Source of the DNA: Bradyrhizobium sp. 200
Lineage (GTDB): Bacteria > Pseudomonadota > Alphaproteobacteria > Rhizobiales > Xanthobacteraceae
Direction: 5' to 3'
Assembly (NCBI RefSeq): GCF_023100945.1
Contig: NZ_CP064689.1
Span: 1,532,001 to 1,596,000 of the forward strand
Length of the DNA: 64,000 nucleotides
A program made the position numbers and the translations under genes. Shown here piece by piece: positions 20,973 through 29,470 of the stretch; within the stretch, counting starts at the first letter, position 1; every line of letters starts with the position of its first letter. The notes beneath the pieces are model-generated. The model worked only from the letters and a program-made list of their open reading frames with translations, searched no databases and was not told the DNA's origin.

Positions 20973-21515
20973 ATGCGACGACTGCTTCTTGTGTCTTGTT
21001 CGGCCGTTGGTCTGCTTGCCCTGTTGCCGGTGAGCGGCGCCGTCGCCGTGGAGCTGCCGGTGCGCAAGGCCGGCCTGTGGGAGATGAAGGTGCTGAGCGG
21101 CGGATCGACGCCCGAGATGACCATGCAGCAGTGCACCGACGAGACCACGGACAAGGACATGAGCACCGCAATGTCGCCGGTGGCCAAGGAGATCTGCTCG
21201 AAGCAGGATATCCAGAAGACGGCGACCGGCTATGTCACCGATTCCGTCTGCGGCGTCGCCGGCATGACGATCAAGTCAAAGGCCGAGATCAACGGCGATT
21301 TCAATTCCGCCTACACCGTGAAATCGACTTCGCACACCGAGGGTGGGATGGCCGGCACCCCGCGCGACAGCACCTCGACGATCGAGGCGAAGTGGATCGG
21401 CGCCTGCAAGCCCGACCAGAAGCCCGGCGACATCATGATGCCTGGCGGCATGAAGATGAACGTCAAGGACATGCAAAAGCTGAAGGCCCTGATTCCAAAA
21501 CAGCCGGCGAAGTAG
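20973..21515 (+). CDS. DUF3617 family secreted protein
   Basis: A 180-residue exported protein with a signal peptide to about residue 25 (SGAVAVELP). It shows features of DUF3617 proteins: RKAGLWEMKVLSGG, the paired cysteines MQQCTDETTD and EICSKQD, then SVCGVAGMTIKSKAEINGDF and a C-terminal KWIGACKPDQKPGDI. DUF3617 proteins are periplasmic and of unknown function. The ATG at 20973 follows GGGGGA and is preferred to an in-frame ATG at 20946. A 'gtagcccggatgg' palindromic repeat begins 11 bases after the stop. Confidence 0.85.
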   Translation: MRRLLLVSCSAVGLLALLPVSGAVAVELPVRKAGLWEMKVLSGGSTPEMTMQQCTDETTDKDMSTAMSPVAKEICSKQDIQKTATGYVTDSVCGVAGMTIKSKAEINGDFNSAYTVKSTSHTEGGMAGTPRDSTSTIEAKWIGACKPDQKPGDIMMPGGMKMNVKDMQKLKALIPKQPAK

Positions 21516-21525
21516 CGAGGCCATC

Positions 21526-21610
21526 GTAGCCCGGATGGAGCGCAGCGAAATCCGGGGCTCGTCCAACGCGGTGAGCGGCCCCGGATTGCGCTGCGCTCCA
21601 TCCGGGCTAC
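21526..21610. repeat. palindromic repeat, family A, copy 1
   Basis: An imperfect inverted repeat of 85 bases. It begins GTAGCCCGGATGGAGCGCAG, ends with the near-complement CTGCGCTCCATCCGGGCTAC, and has a ~30-base centre. Other copies lie at 57828-57901 and 59355-59416. It sits between the convergent DUF3617 and histidine kinase genes. Confidence 0.9.
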
Positions 21611-21628
21611 TGGATCAATTCATCTGTC

Positions 21629-23014
21629 CTACACCGGCACCCTTACCGCCGCCCGCAATCCGCCCATCGGGCTGTCGCCGAGCGTGATGTCGCCGCCATG
21701 CGAGCGGGCGATGTCGCGGGCGATGGCAAGCCCGAGGCCGGTGCCGCCTTCGTCCTGGTTGCGGGCATCGTCGAGCCGCAGGAACGGCTTGAACACTTCC
21801 TCGCGCATGTTGGCGGGAATGCCCGGCCCGTCGTCGTCGACCGTCACCGTCAAATAGCGGTGATCGCGGTGGCCGGTGATGGCGACCGTGTTGGCGTGGC
21901 GCGCGGCGTTGGAGACGAGGTTGGCGATGCAGCGCTTGAACGAGGCCGGCTTCACCGTCACCACGGGCAGGCCGCGGAACACCACGGTCGCGGTATGGCC
22001 GTGGCGTTCTGCATCGCTGCGCAAGTCTTCCAGCGCCATCGCCATGTCGGTCGGCTGCGCCACCTCGCCGCTGTCGCCGCGCGCGAAGGAGAGATAGGCC
22101 TCCAGCATGCCGGCCATTTCGTCGACGTCCTTGCGCATGCCGTCGACTTCGGGGCTGTCGCCGATCAGCGCGAGTTCGAGCTTGAAGCGGGTCAGGATGG
22201 TGCGCAGATCGTGGCTGACACCGGCCAGCATCGCGGTGCGCTGTTCGATCGAGCGCTCGACGCGAGCTTTCATCTCCAGGAACGCCTGCGCCGCTTGCCG
22301 CACCTCCCGTGCGCCGCGCGGGCGGAAATTCGGCACCTCGCGCCCCTTGCCGAAGCTTTCGGCGGCGTCCGCCAGCCGCAGGATCGGCCTGATCTGGTTG
22401 CGCAGGAACAGCACCGCGACGATCAACAGGATCGAAGATGTGCCGAGCATCCAGAAGATAAAAATCTCCGAATTGGAGGCATAGGCGGCACTGCGCTGTG
22501 CGAACACACGCATCACGGCATCGTCGAGCTGAATGCGGATTTCAACCAGATTGGACTTGCCGACAGTATCGATCCAGAACGGGCGGCGGATCTGGCGGCC
22601 GATCTGCGACGACAGGGTCTGGTCGAGCAGCGAGAAGAATGGTTTCGGCCCGGGCTGCGGCATATCGCCGACGGGAAGAAAATCGACGACCAGTTGCAGC
22701 CGCTGCCCGATGTGGCGCAATTGCGCGCGGTCCTTGTCCTGCGGAAAGGCCTTGTAGACGTCGATCAGGCTGGCGATGTCCTGCACCACGGCAGCCGACA
22801 GCCGCCGTGTCACCGTGTTCCAGTGCCGCTCCATGAACACGAACGCCACGACCGTTTGCAGGATCACCATCGGCACGATCATGATCAGGAGCGCCCGGGC
22901 ATAGAGGCCGGTCGGCATCCAGCCCTTGAACGCATTGCCCATCCAGCCATTGGCCCTGGAGACGCGTCGCGACGCATTGCGGATGAACGTCAGGCCGGTG
23001 TCGAGCGTGCTCAT
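21629..23014 (-). CDS. membrane sensor histidine kinase (EnvZ-like)
   Basis: A two-component sensor of 461 residues from ATG 23014. Two membrane segments (about 41-61 and 187-204) enclose a periplasmic domain of ~125 residues. A HAMP linker (RNQIRPILRLADAAESF), a dimerisation domain with phospho-acceptor H268 in AGVSHDLRTILTRFKLEL, and the ATPase domain with N box (CIANLVSNAARHA), G1 (DDGPGIPA) and G2 (GTGLGLAIARDIA) follow. It lies downstream of, and probably in one operon with, the OmpR-type regulator and MarR gene. The signal sensed is unknown. A longer frame from 23065 exists, but the extra N-terminal part looks like upstream sequence. Confidence 0.92.
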   Translation of the reverse strand: MSTLDTGLTFIRNASRRVSRANGWMGNAFKGWMPTGLYARALLIMIVPMVILQTVVAFVFMERHWNTVTRRLSAAVVQDIASLIDVYKAFPQDKDRAQLRHIGQRLQLVVDFLPVGDMPQPGPKPFFSLLDQTLSSQIGRQIRRPFWIDTVGKSNLVEIRIQLDDAVMRVFAQRSAAYASNSEIFIFWMLGTSSILLIVAVLFLRNQIRPILRLADAAESFGKGREVPNFRPRGAREVRQAAQAFLEMKARVERSIEQRTAMLAGVSHDLRTILTRFKLELALIGDSPEVDGMRKDVDEMAGMLEAYLSFARGDSGEVAQPTDMAMALEDLRSDAERHGHTATVVFRGLPVVTVKPASFKRCIANLVSNAARHANTVAITGHRDHRYLTVTVDDDGPGIPANMREEVFKPFLRLDDARNQDEGGTGLGLAIARDIARSHGGDITLGDSPMGGLRAAVRVPV

Positions 23015-23124
23015 GAGTTGGCTTATAGCGTTTTCGAGCGAAGTGGGCACCGGTTCGCATAGCAATCAAGTTTGCGCAGATTGCGTAGACTTATCTGCGG
23101 TAGAAAACGCGTCAAAACAAAGAG

Positions 23125-23865
23125 CTAGGGCGACGCGACCAGGCGATAGCCGATGCCGCGCACTGCCTGCAGGAACAGCGGATTGGCGGGATCGCGCTCG
23201 ATCTTGCGCCGCAGGCGGTTGATCTGCACGTCGACCGCGCGCTCGTTCACCGTGTCGCCGCCGGTCAGCGCCGCGCGCGGCACGGTCTCGCCGGGCGCAG
23301 CCGCCAGAATGCGCAGCATTTCGCGCTCGCGGTCGGTCAGGTGAATGATCTCCTCGCCCTGGCGCAGTTCGCCGCGATCGAGATGAAAAACGTAAGGGCC
23401 GAACGCGATCTGCTCCAGCGCCTCCACCGGCGGCGGTGCGGAGCGCTTGAGGATATTGCCGATCCGCAAGATCAGTTCGCGCGGCTCGAACGGTTTTGCG
23501 ACATAGTCGTCGGCGCCGATCTGCAGGCCCTCGATCCGCGCCTGCGCCTCGTGGCGGGCCGTCAGCATGATGATGGGCACCGAGGAGGAGGTGCGAATAA
23601 AGCGGGCCAGATCGAAGCCGGTTTCGCCGGGCATCATGACGTCGAGGATCAGCAGGTCGAAATGCAGGCCGAGCAGTTTGGCGCGGGCATCGTTCGCGCT
23701 CGAGGCGGTGGTGACGCGATAACCCTCGCCGGTCAGGAACCGCGACAAAAGATCGCGGATACGGCGGTCGTCGTCGACCAGGAGCAGATGCGGGGCGTCG
23801 TCGGCCAATGGCTGCGTCGCGCGCACAGTGGTTGCAGCGATGGTTGCTCCTTGCGGCACGGTCAC
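23125..23865 (-). CDS. OmpR-family response regulator (PetR-like)
   Basis: A 246-residue DNA-binding response regulator. The receiver domain has the acidic triad DDD (31-33), phospho-acceptor D75 (LLILDVMMPG) and the lysine in YVAKPFEP; the C-terminal winged helix ends with RAVDVQINRLRRKIERDP and VRGIGYRLVA. It pairs with the kinase 110 bases downstream. The upstream MarR gene overlaps it by four bases (ATGA). The MarR-response regulator couple matches petP-petR, described next to the cytochrome bc1 genes in Rhodobacter capsulatus; here no pet genes adjoin. Confidence 0.93.
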   Translation of the reverse strand: MTVPQGATIAATTVRATQPLADDAPHLLLVDDDRRIRDLLSRFLTGEGYRVTTASSANDARAKLLGLHFDLLILDVMMPGETGFDLARFIRTSSSVPIIMLTARHEAQARIEGLQIGADDYVAKPFEPRELILRIGNILKRSAPPPVEALEQIAFGPYVFHLDRGELRQGEEIIHLTDREREMLRILAAAPGETVPRAALTGGDTVNERAVDVQINRLRRKIERDPANPLFLQAVRGIGYRLVASP

Positions 23866-24416
23866 TCCCTTGGCTTCTTGCTGCCGATCCCGAAGATCGC
23901 CTCTAACACCTTGTCGGGGTCGTCGCGATCGATCATCGCGCGCAGGAACTGGCTGATCGCCGCAACGCCTTCGGGATTGATGTCCCGGAGCGCGCGGGTG
24001 ATGCGATCGGTCTGCAGCCCTGCGAGCTTTGCCACCAAGGCTTCGCCCTTGGGGGTGGCGTAAAGAAGGCGCTGCCGGCGGTCGTTATTGCCGGTTTTCT
24101 GGACGATATAGCCCTCATCGAGCAACTGCTTGAGCACCCGGCCAAGCGACTGCTTGGTGATCCGCAATACGTCCAGCAGGTCGGCGACCTTGAGGCCGGG
24201 ATAGCGGTAGACGAAATGCATCACCCGGTGATGGGCGCGGCCGAACCCGAACGCCTCAAGCTCATGGTCGGCATCGCCCACGAAGTCGCGATAGGCGAAG
24301 AACAACAGTTCGATGATGTCCCAGCGCATTTCGCCGGCCCGCAGGGCAGGGGACGCGCCGGCGGCCGCTTGCGAATCGGGGTCGGCCGGGCCCCTTGAGA
24401 AATTTATGTCAGTCAT
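23862..24416 (-). CDS. MarR-family transcriptional regulator (PetP-like)
   Basis: A 184-residue winged-helix regulator. The central part carries the MarR wHTH (GLKVADLLDVLRITKQSLGRVLKQLLDEGYI) and the wing (NNDRRQRLLYATPKGEALV). Dimerisation helices flank it. The ATG at 24416 lies inside a perfect 7-7-7 palindrome, a likely autoregulatory operator. The frame stays open to 24458, but that segment is upstream leader. Its stop overlaps the response-regulator start (ATGA), so the two are co-translated, as in petPR of Rhodobacter. The ligand is unknown; no redox cysteine is seen. Confidence 0.9.
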   Translation of the reverse strand: MTDINFSRGPADPDSQAAAGASPALRAGEMRWDIIELLFFAYRDFVGDADHELEAFGFGRAHHRVMHFVYRYPGLKVADLLDVLRITKQSLGRVLKQLLDEGYIVQKTGNNDRRQRLLYATPKGEALVAKLAGLQTDRITRALRDINPEGVAAISQFLRAMIDRDDPDKVLEAIFGIGSKKPRE

Positions 24417-24425
24417 GTTGACATA
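24405..24425. promoter_or_regulatory. palindrome over the MarR start codon, candidate operator
   Basis: TATGTCA (24405-24411) and TGACATA (24419-24425) form a perfect inverted repeat with a 7-base spacer that contains the ATG of the MarR-family gene (24414-24416, minus strand). The half-site spacing of 14 bases centre to centre is within the range of MarR dimers. Binding here would block translation-proximal transcription of the regulator-kinase operon. Confidence 0.55.
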
Positions 24426-24757
24426 TCTTGGGTTCAATGTTACAAAACTGCCAGTCACGGCGAAACTTTAAGTCGTTTCGAACCTGGTGACGTGTCAGGC
24501 AGCAGGAAAAAGCCAGCGATGGCGGCAACGGCTGCAAATGAACTACCGTGCGATTGTCGAGCGGCATATCGGCAAACATACTGGACTTCGGCATCCCGCA
24601 AAAGCATGTCCTCAAGGCCATGATCGCGATGGAAGCCGGCCGCAAGGCTGGTGGTGGTGAAGTCCAGACTTTTTAAGCCAGCGGGCCCGGAGCGATGGGC
24701 CTGCGCCAGACATCGCGTCGGTTCCGACAGCGGGAAGCAAGGGCAGGAAACAAGGGA
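24417..24757. other. divergent intergenic region between the MarR operon and ilvE
   Basis: About 340 bases with no well-supported gene. It must hold both promoters. A 42-codon frame on the plus strand (GTG 24548 to TAA 24676) encodes a peptide ending EAGRKAGGGEVQTF, but it has no clear ribosome-binding site and no recognised family, so it is not called. Confidence 0.5.
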
Positions 24758-25834
24758 ATGAGTTTGAAATTCGACATCCAGCCTGCGGTGAATCCGACTC
24801 CTGAGCAGGAGCGCACGGCAAAGCTCGCCGACCCGGGCTTCGGCCGGGTCTTCACCGATCACATGGCGATCGTCCGCTACAACCAGGCCAAGGGCTGGCA
24901 TGGCGCACGCTTGGAAGCTCGCGCGAATTTCCCGCTCGATCCGGCTGCCGCCGTCCTGCACTACGCGCAGGAGATTTTCGAGGGCCTCAAGGCCTACAAG
25001 CGCGACAACGGCGTGAACCTGTTCCGCCCCGATGCCAATGCAAGGCGCTTCAAGAGTTCGGCCGAGCGCATGGCCATGGCGCCGCTGCCGGAGGATGTGT
25101 TCATCGAAGCGGTCGAGCAACTCGTGCGCATCGACAGCGCCTGGATACCCGGCGGCGAGGGCAGTCTCTATCTGCGGCCCTTCATGATCGCGAGCGAGGT
25201 CTTCCTCGGCGTGAAGCCGTCGGCGGAATACATCTTCGCCGTCATCGCCTCGCCGGTCGGCTCCTATTTCAAGGGCGGACCTGCGCCGGTGTCGATCTGG
25301 GTGTCGGAGAACTACACGCGCGCCGCGATCGGCGGCACCGGCGCCGTCAAATGCGGTGGCAATTACGCCGCGAGCCTGCGCGCGCAGGCCGAGGCCATCG
25401 AGCACGGCTGCGACCAGGTGGTTTTCCTCGATGCGGTCGAGCGCCGCTACATCGAGGAACTTGGCGGCATGAACGTCTTCTTCGTGTTCGACGACGGCTC
25501 GCTGCTGACCCCGCCGCTCGGCACCATCCTGCCGGGCATCACCCGCGATTCGATCATCGCGCTCGCCAAGGATTCCGGCACGCGCGTGCGCGAGGAAACC
25601 TACACGATCGATCAGTGGCGCGCCGACGCAGCCAGCGGAAAGCTGAAGGAAGCGTTCGCCTGCGGCACGGCGGCCGTCATCTCGCCGATCGGCAAGGTGT
25701 GTTCGGCGAGCGGCGATTTTCTGATCTCCGGCGGCGCGGCCGGCCCGGTTGCCATGGGACTGCGCAAGAAGCTGGTCGACATCCAGTATGGCCGCGCTGA
25801 AGACCCGCACGACTGGATCAGAAAAGTCCTGTAA
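24758..25834 (+). CDS. ilvE: branched-chain amino acid aminotransferase
   Basis: A fold-type IV PLP enzyme of 358 residues that transaminates valine, leucine and isoleucine with 2-oxoglutarate. Key features are HYAQEIFEGLKAYKRDNG, the PLP lysine K198 in GTGAVKCGGNYAASL, EELGGMNVFFVF, and LPGITRDSIIALA. The C-terminal GTAAVISPIGKVCS segment binds the PLP phosphate. The length and motifs match the 'large' BCAT II group. The ATG at 24758 has AAGGGA immediately upstream; a longer frame from 24695 is unlikely. It is followed by a repeat and hisS on the same strand. Confidence 0.94.
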   Translation: MSLKFDIQPAVNPTPEQERTAKLADPGFGRVFTDHMAIVRYNQAKGWHGARLEARANFPLDPAAAVLHYAQEIFEGLKAYKRDNGVNLFRPDANARRFKSSAERMAMAPLPEDVFIEAVEQLVRIDSAWIPGGEGSLYLRPFMIASEVFLGVKPSAEYIFAVIASPVGSYFKGGPAPVSIWVSENYTRAAIGGTGAVKCGGNYAASLRAQAEAIEHGCDQVVFLDAVERRYIEELGGMNVFFVFDDGSLLTPPLGTILPGITRDSIIALAKDSGTRVREETYTIDQWRADAASGKLKEAFACGTAAVISPIGKVCSASGDFLISGGAAGPVAMGLRKKLVDIQYGRAEDPHDWIRKVL

Positions 25835-25848
25835 GCGGCGGCGTCATT

Positions 25849-25925
25849 CCGGGATGGTCCGCAGGACCAGACCCGGAATCTCGAGATTCCGGGTTTGATG
25901 CTTCGCATCGCCCGGTATGACGGCC
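25849..25925. repeat. palindromic intergenic repeat, family F
   Basis: The core ACCCGGAATCTC / GAGATTCCGGGT (25871-25894) is a perfect 24-base palindrome. It is flanked by CATTCCGGGATGG...CCAG and GATGCTTCGCATC hairpins. It fills most of the ilvE-hisS interval. This is the only copy in the window, though the style matches the other repeat families. Confidence 0.85.
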
Positions 25926-25981
25926 CACCCGACAGATGCAGCGGTTGCCCGGCCGCGCCTTGGCTGGTACCAACGCCGCCC

Positions 25982-27454
25982 ATGGCCGACAAACCCAAAA
26001 AAACCCAGAAACTCCGCGCCCGCCTGCCGCGTGGGCTGGAAGATCGTGGCCCGGCGGCGATTGCCGCCACGCGCCAGATGGTCGAGAAAATCCGCGAGGT
26101 CTACGAGCGCTACGGCTTTGAGCCGGTGGAAACGCCGGCGATGGAGTTCACCGACGCGCTCGGCAAGTTCCTGCCCGATCAGGACCGGCCGAACGAGGGC
26201 GTGTTCTCGTTCCAGGACGACGACGAGCAGTGGATCTCGCTGCGTTACGATTTGACCGCGCCGCTGGCGCGTTACGTCGCGGAGAACTTCGACGCGCTGC
26301 CAAAACCGTATCGCAGTTATCGCGCGGGTTACGTCTACCGCAACGAGAAGCCGGGCCCCGGCCGCTTCCGCCAGTTCATGCAATTCGACGCCGACACCGT
26401 GGGCTCAGCCTCGCCGGCTGCCGACGCCGAGATGTGCATGATGGCGGCGGACACGATGGAAGCACTCGGCATTCCCCGCGGCAGCTATGTGGTGAAGGTG
26501 AATAACCGCAAGGTGCTAGATGGGGTACGCGACGCGCTCGGCATCGCCGATGACGGGCAATGGCTGACCGTGATGCGCGCGATTGACAAGCTCGATCGAC
26601 TAGGTATTTCCGGCGTGCAGCAATTGCTGGGCGATGGCCGCAAGGACGAGTCGGGTGATTTCACCAAGGGCGCGGGTCTCAAGGCAGAAGACATTGCCCT
26701 GGTGGTCGGCGCGGTCGAACAGGGCTCGCAGATCGATACGCGGCTGCGCGACAGCAAGGTCGGGCAGGAAGGCCGCGACGAACTCGATGCGATCAGCAAG
26801 CTTGTTACGGCATCGGGCTACGGACCGGATCAAATTGTGATCGATCCTTCCGTCGTGCGTGGCCTCGAATATTACACCGGCCCCGTCTACGAAGTCGAAC
26901 TCACACTCGAAACCAAAGATGAAAAAGGCCGTCCCGTCCGCTTCGGCTCGGTCGGTGGCGGCGGCCGCTACGACGGGCTCGTCTCGCGCTTCCGCGGCGA
27001 GCCGGTGCCGGCGACGGGATTTTCCATTGGTGTATCGCGCCTGCAGGCGGCGCTGACGATGCTCGGCAAGCTCGACACGCGGCCCGATTTCGGCCCCGTC
27101 GTGGTCACAGTATTCGACCGTGACCGCGTCGCCGATTATCAGAAGATGGTCGCGCAACTCCGCAATGCGAACATCCGCGCCGAACTCTATCTCGGTAACC
27201 CGAAGAACATGGGCAACCAGCTCAAATATGCCGACCGCCGTAACTCGCCTTGCGTCATCATCCAGGGCTCGGACGAGAAGGCGCGCGGCGAAGTCCAGAT
27301 CAAGGACCTGATCGAGGGCGCGAAAGCCGCCGCCGCCATCGCCTCCAACCAGGAATGGCGCGAGACCCGCCCGGCGCAGTTTTCCTGCGGTGAGGGCGAG
27401 ATCGTCGCAAAGGTGCGCGAAGTGCTGGCGCGCCATGACGTGAAGTGGGGATAG
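25982..27454 (+). CDS. hisS: histidyl-tRNA synthetase (divergent alphaproteobacterial type)
   Basis: A class II synthetase of 490 residues, longer than the ~420 of Escherichia coli. It starts at ATG 25982 ([21 protein letters not shown]). Motif 2 is [22 protein letters not shown]; the histidine-binding HisA motif reads [17 protein letters not shown]; motif 3 is [13 protein letters not shown] with [11 protein letters not shown]. The anticodon-binding domain is at the C-terminus ([35 protein letters not shown]). A group of alphaproteobacteria has divergent HisRS that recognises tRNA-His lacking the extra G-1; the long, altered sequence here is consistent with that group, which is an inference. 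Confidence 0.95.
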   Translation: MADKPKKTQKLRARLPRGLEDRGPAAIAATRQMVEKIREVYERYGFEPVETPAMEFTDALGKFLPDQDRPNEGVFSFQDDDEQWISLRYDLTAPLARYVAENFDALPKPYRSYRAGYVYRNEKPGPGRFRQFMQFDADTVGSASPAADAEMCMMAADTMEALGIPRGSYVVKVNNRKVLDGVRDALGIADDGQWLTVMRAIDKLDRLGISGVQQLLGDGRKDESGDFTKGAGLKAEDIALVVGAVEQGSQIDTRLRDSKVGQEGRDELDAISKLVTASGYGPDQIVIDPSVVRGLEYYTGPVYEVELTLETKDEKGRPVRFGSVGGGGRYDGLVSRFRGEPVPATGFSIGVSRLQAALTMLGKLDTRPDFGPVVVTVFDRDRVADYQKMVAQLRNANIRAELYLGNPKNMGNQLKYADRRNSPCVIIQGSDEKARGEVQIKDLIEGAKAAAAIASNQEWRETRPAQFSCGEGEIVAKVREVLARHDVKWG

Positions 27455-27462
27455 TTGATTTT

Positions 27463-27569
27463 GTCATACGCGGGCTTGACCCGCGTATCCATCTTCAAAA
27501 TGATGGATTGCCGGGCGCAGAAAAGTTTACGTAGTCTGCGCAGGCAGACTACATTGCCCGGCAATGACG
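27463..27569. repeat. palindromic repeat, family D, copy 1
   Basis: Begins GTCATACGCGGGCTTGACCC, with the internal hairpin CGCGGG-CTTGA-CCCGCG, and ends with CATTGCCCGGCAATGAC. The second copy, inverted, is at 56598-56673. GTAGTCTGCG-CAGGCAGACTAC adds a nested stem near 27531-27551. Confidence 0.85.
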
Positions 27570-27603
27570 ATCTGAGTGAACAAGAACAAAGGGAGCAATA
27601 CCA

Positions 27604-27807
27604 ATGCCTGAGATCACCGTGAGCATGGCCGCCGGCCGCACCGACGAACAGAAGGCCGGCATGATGCGCGACATCACGCAAGCGCTGGTCAAGAACCTCG
27701 GTGTCGATGCCGATGCGGTGGTGATCCAGATCAACGAAGCGCCGCTGGCCCACAAGATGAAGGGCGGCAAGACGTTTGTGGAGCGCGCGGCAGCGGCGAA
27801 GAAGTAG
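27604..27807 (+). CDS. 4-oxalocrotonate tautomerase family protein
   Basis: A small tautomerase subunit of 67 residues. Catalytic Pro1 is present after the initiator Met (M-PEITVSMAAGRTDEQKAGM), as is the conserved VVIQINEAP segment. Family members act as homohexamers on 2-hydroxymuconate-type enols in aromatic meta-cleavage pathways, but many are of unknown substrate. No catabolic genes adjoin; the nearest neighbours are hisS and a thioesterase. The preceding GGGAG is a good ribosome-binding site. Confidence 0.93.
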   Translation: MPEITVSMAAGRTDEQKAGMMRDITQALVKNLGVDADAVVIQINEAPLAHKMKGGKTFVERAAAAKK

Positions 27808-27814
27808 CCTCCAT

Positions 27815-27943
27815 CGTCGTCCCTGCGAACGCAGGGACCCATAACCACCGGCCCCTGTGTTTGGAAAGGTGTCCGGCATCCCTGCCTTACTGAGGCATCA
27901 CGCGGTATGGGTCCCGGCTCGCGCTTCGCTTGGCCGGGACGAC
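27815..27943. repeat. palindromic repeat, family C, copy 1
   Basis: Begins CGTCGTCCCTGCGAACGCAG with the stem CCCTGCG-AA-CGCAGGG, then CCCATA, and ends with TATGGGTCCCGGC...GGCCGGGACGAC in inverted orientation. The second copy lies at 29318-29442. It fills the space between the tautomerase and thioesterase genes. Confidence 0.85.
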
Positions 27944-27966
27944 AGCGGTTTTGCGGAAGCAATCCC

Positions 27967-28362
27967 ATGGACGCACGCGACTTCATCAAAATCGGCATGA
28001 GCGCCGAGCGGACGCTCGTCGTGCCGCCGGAGCGCACGGTCGGGCATTTCGTGCCTGGGATGCCGATGGTCTATGCGACGCCGATGATGATCCTGGAAAT
28101 GGAGATGGCCTCCAGCGACGCCATCAGGCCCCATCTCCAGCCGGGTTGGATCACGGTCGGCACCGAGGTCGATATCCGCCACCTCGGCGCGTCGCTGGTC
28201 GGCGCGACGGTGCGTGTCACGGGAAAGGTCGTCGCGGTGGAGCGCCGCGTGATCCGCTTCGAGGTCGAAGCGTTCGAGGGCGCGCGCAAGATCGGCGACG
28301 GTCGCCACGCCCGCGGTCTTGTCAATGCCGAGACGTTTACGAAACGGCTGGCCGGGAAGTAG
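27967..28362 (+). CDS. hotdog-fold thioesterase (fluoroacetyl-CoA thioesterase-like)
   Basis: A 131-residue single hotdog domain. The pattern YATPMMILEMEMA ... LQPGWITVGTEVDIRHLGASLVGATV matches the FlK-type family, in which Thr (ATP), Glu (MEMA) and His (RHL) form the catalytic set. The substrate is an acyl-CoA; specificity for fluoroacetyl-CoA cannot be claimed because many rhizobial homologues are general. The ATG at 27967 is used; the frame is open through the repeat upstream, but that part is repeat sequence. Confidence 0.85.
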   Translation: MDARDFIKIGMSAERTLVVPPERTVGHFVPGMPMVYATPMMILEMEMASSDAIRPHLQPGWITVGTEVDIRHLGASLVGATVRVTGKVVAVERRVIRFEVEAFEGARKIGDGRHARGLVNAETFTKRLAGK

Positions 28363-28378
28363 CTGCGAACTCGGAGCC

Positions 28379-28464
28379 GTAGGGTGGGCAAAGGCGCGAA
28401 GCGCCGTGCCCACCATTCAGCACCGTGCTCGCAATGGTGGGCACGCTTCGCTTTGCCCACCTAC
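28379..28464. repeat. palindromic repeat, family B, copy 1
   Basis: GTAGGGTGGGCAAAGGCGCG ... GTGCCCACCAT and a mirrored ATGGTGGGCACGCTTCGC ... TTTGCCCACCTAC. A second copy is at 47493-47579. It lies between the convergent thioesterase and proC genes. Confidence 0.88.
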
Positions 28465-28480
28465 GATTCTTGAGCGAACC

Positions 28481-29299
28481 CTACTTCGCCAATTCCTTCG
28501 ATCGCTTCGTCGCCGCGGCAATCGCGCGGATCATCAGTGGCTGCATTCCATCCTTGCCCATCAGCACTTCCAGCGCGGCCGCCGTGGTGCCGCCGGGCGA
28601 GGTGACGTTCTGGCGCAGCGTGGCGGAAGGAAGATCCGAGCGATGCAGCAGTTCGCCGGAGCCCGCGACGGTTTCGCGCGCAAGCTTGGTGGCGAGATCC
28701 GCCGGCAGGCCGGCTTCGACGCCGGCGCGTGCGAGTTCTTCGGCGAGCAGGAACACATAGGCCGGGCCGGAACCGGAGACGGCGGTCACCGCATCCATCA
28801 GGCTTTCATCGTCGACCCATTCGACCGAGCCCGTGGCGCGCAATAGCGCGTCGGCGGTGGCGCGCTGCGCGGCGCTGACATTCTTCGCCGGCGCAGCAAC
28901 GGTAATGCCGCGGCCGATCGCGGCCGGCGTGTTCGGCATGGCGCGAACCACCATGCCGCCGCAGACTTCTTCAAGCGCTGCAATCGTGGTGCCCGCCATG
29001 ATCGAGACCACCAGCGTGTTCGGTCCGACGAGCTTCTTCAGCGTCGGACCTGCTTCGCGGAACATCTGCGGCTTCACCGCGACCACCAGCGTATCGGCCG
29101 TGCCGGCATCCTTCGGATTGAGGCGAATGCCGCTGGCGGCGAGCGCGCTGATCTCGGCCGACGGCTGCGGCTCGATCACCACCACGCGCTTGCCGTCGAG
29201 GCCGCCGGCCAGCCATCCCGTCAGCATCGCGCCGCCCATCTTGCCGGCGCCGGCAAGGGCGATGGTGCCGTGGGTGTTTTGAAGGGCGCTGTTGTTCAA
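28481..29299 (-). CDS. proC: pyrroline-5-carboxylate reductase
   Basis: ProC reduces pyrroline-5-carboxylate to proline with NAD(P)H. The 272-residue product has the N-terminal Rossmann motif IALAGAGKMGGAMLTGWL, VVAVKPQMFREA, VVRAMPNTPAAIGRG and the C-terminal signature TAVSGSGPAYVFLLAEELARAGVEAGL with the ETVAGSGELL and VTSPGGTTAAAL segments. The start is taken as TTG 29299, which gives the family's usual length. The frame stays open upstream only because it runs into a palindromic repeat (29318-29442) whose sequence would encode MGPCFRRDD. An upstream start inside the repeat cannot be excluded. Confidence 0.93.
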   Translation of the reverse strand: MNNSALQNTHGTIALAGAGKMGGAMLTGWLAGGLDGKRVVVIEPQPSAEISALAASGIRLNPKDAGTADTLVVAVKPQMFREAGPTLKKLVGPNTLVVSIMAGTTIAALEEVCGGMVVRAMPNTPAAIGRGITVAAPAKNVSAAQRATADALLRATGSVEWVDDESLMDAVTAVSGSGPAYVFLLAEELARAGVEAGLPADLATKLARETVAGSGELLHRSDLPSATLRQNVTSPGGTTAAALEVLMGKDGMQPLMIRAIAAATKRSKELAK

Positions 29300-29317
29300 G
29301 GTGTCACCACAAGTGCT

Positions 29318-29442
29318 GTCGTCCCTGCGAAAGCAGGGACCCATAATCACAGGCGGTTCTAGTGAAGCGAAGACCGCGCGACAAGCATTTTACCCGAACA
29401 CTGGCGCCGCGGCGTATGGGTCTCTGCTTTCGCAGGGACGAC
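29318..29442. repeat. palindromic repeat, family C, copy 2
   Basis: GTCGTCCCTGCGAAAGCAGG ... CCCATAATCACAGG and the mirrored GTATGGGTCTCTGCTTTCGC AGGGACGAC at its other end. It sits between the YbjN-like gene and proC and covers the proC upstream region. Copy 1 is at 27815-27943. Confidence 0.88.
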
Positions 29443-29470
29443 GCGGCGTGTGCGGAAGCGCCGGATAGCC

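Noticed and set aside
24548..24676. 42-codon plus-strand frame between the MarR gene and ilvE (ending GGGEVQTF)
   Set aside because: GTG start, no ribosome-binding site, no recognised family. Left as non-coding, though conservation in relatives would change this.
27604..28362. Aromatic catabolism locus suggested by a 4-oxalocrotonate tautomerase-like gene
   Set aside because: No ring-cleavage or other meta-pathway genes adjoin; the neighbours are hisS, a thioesterase and proC.
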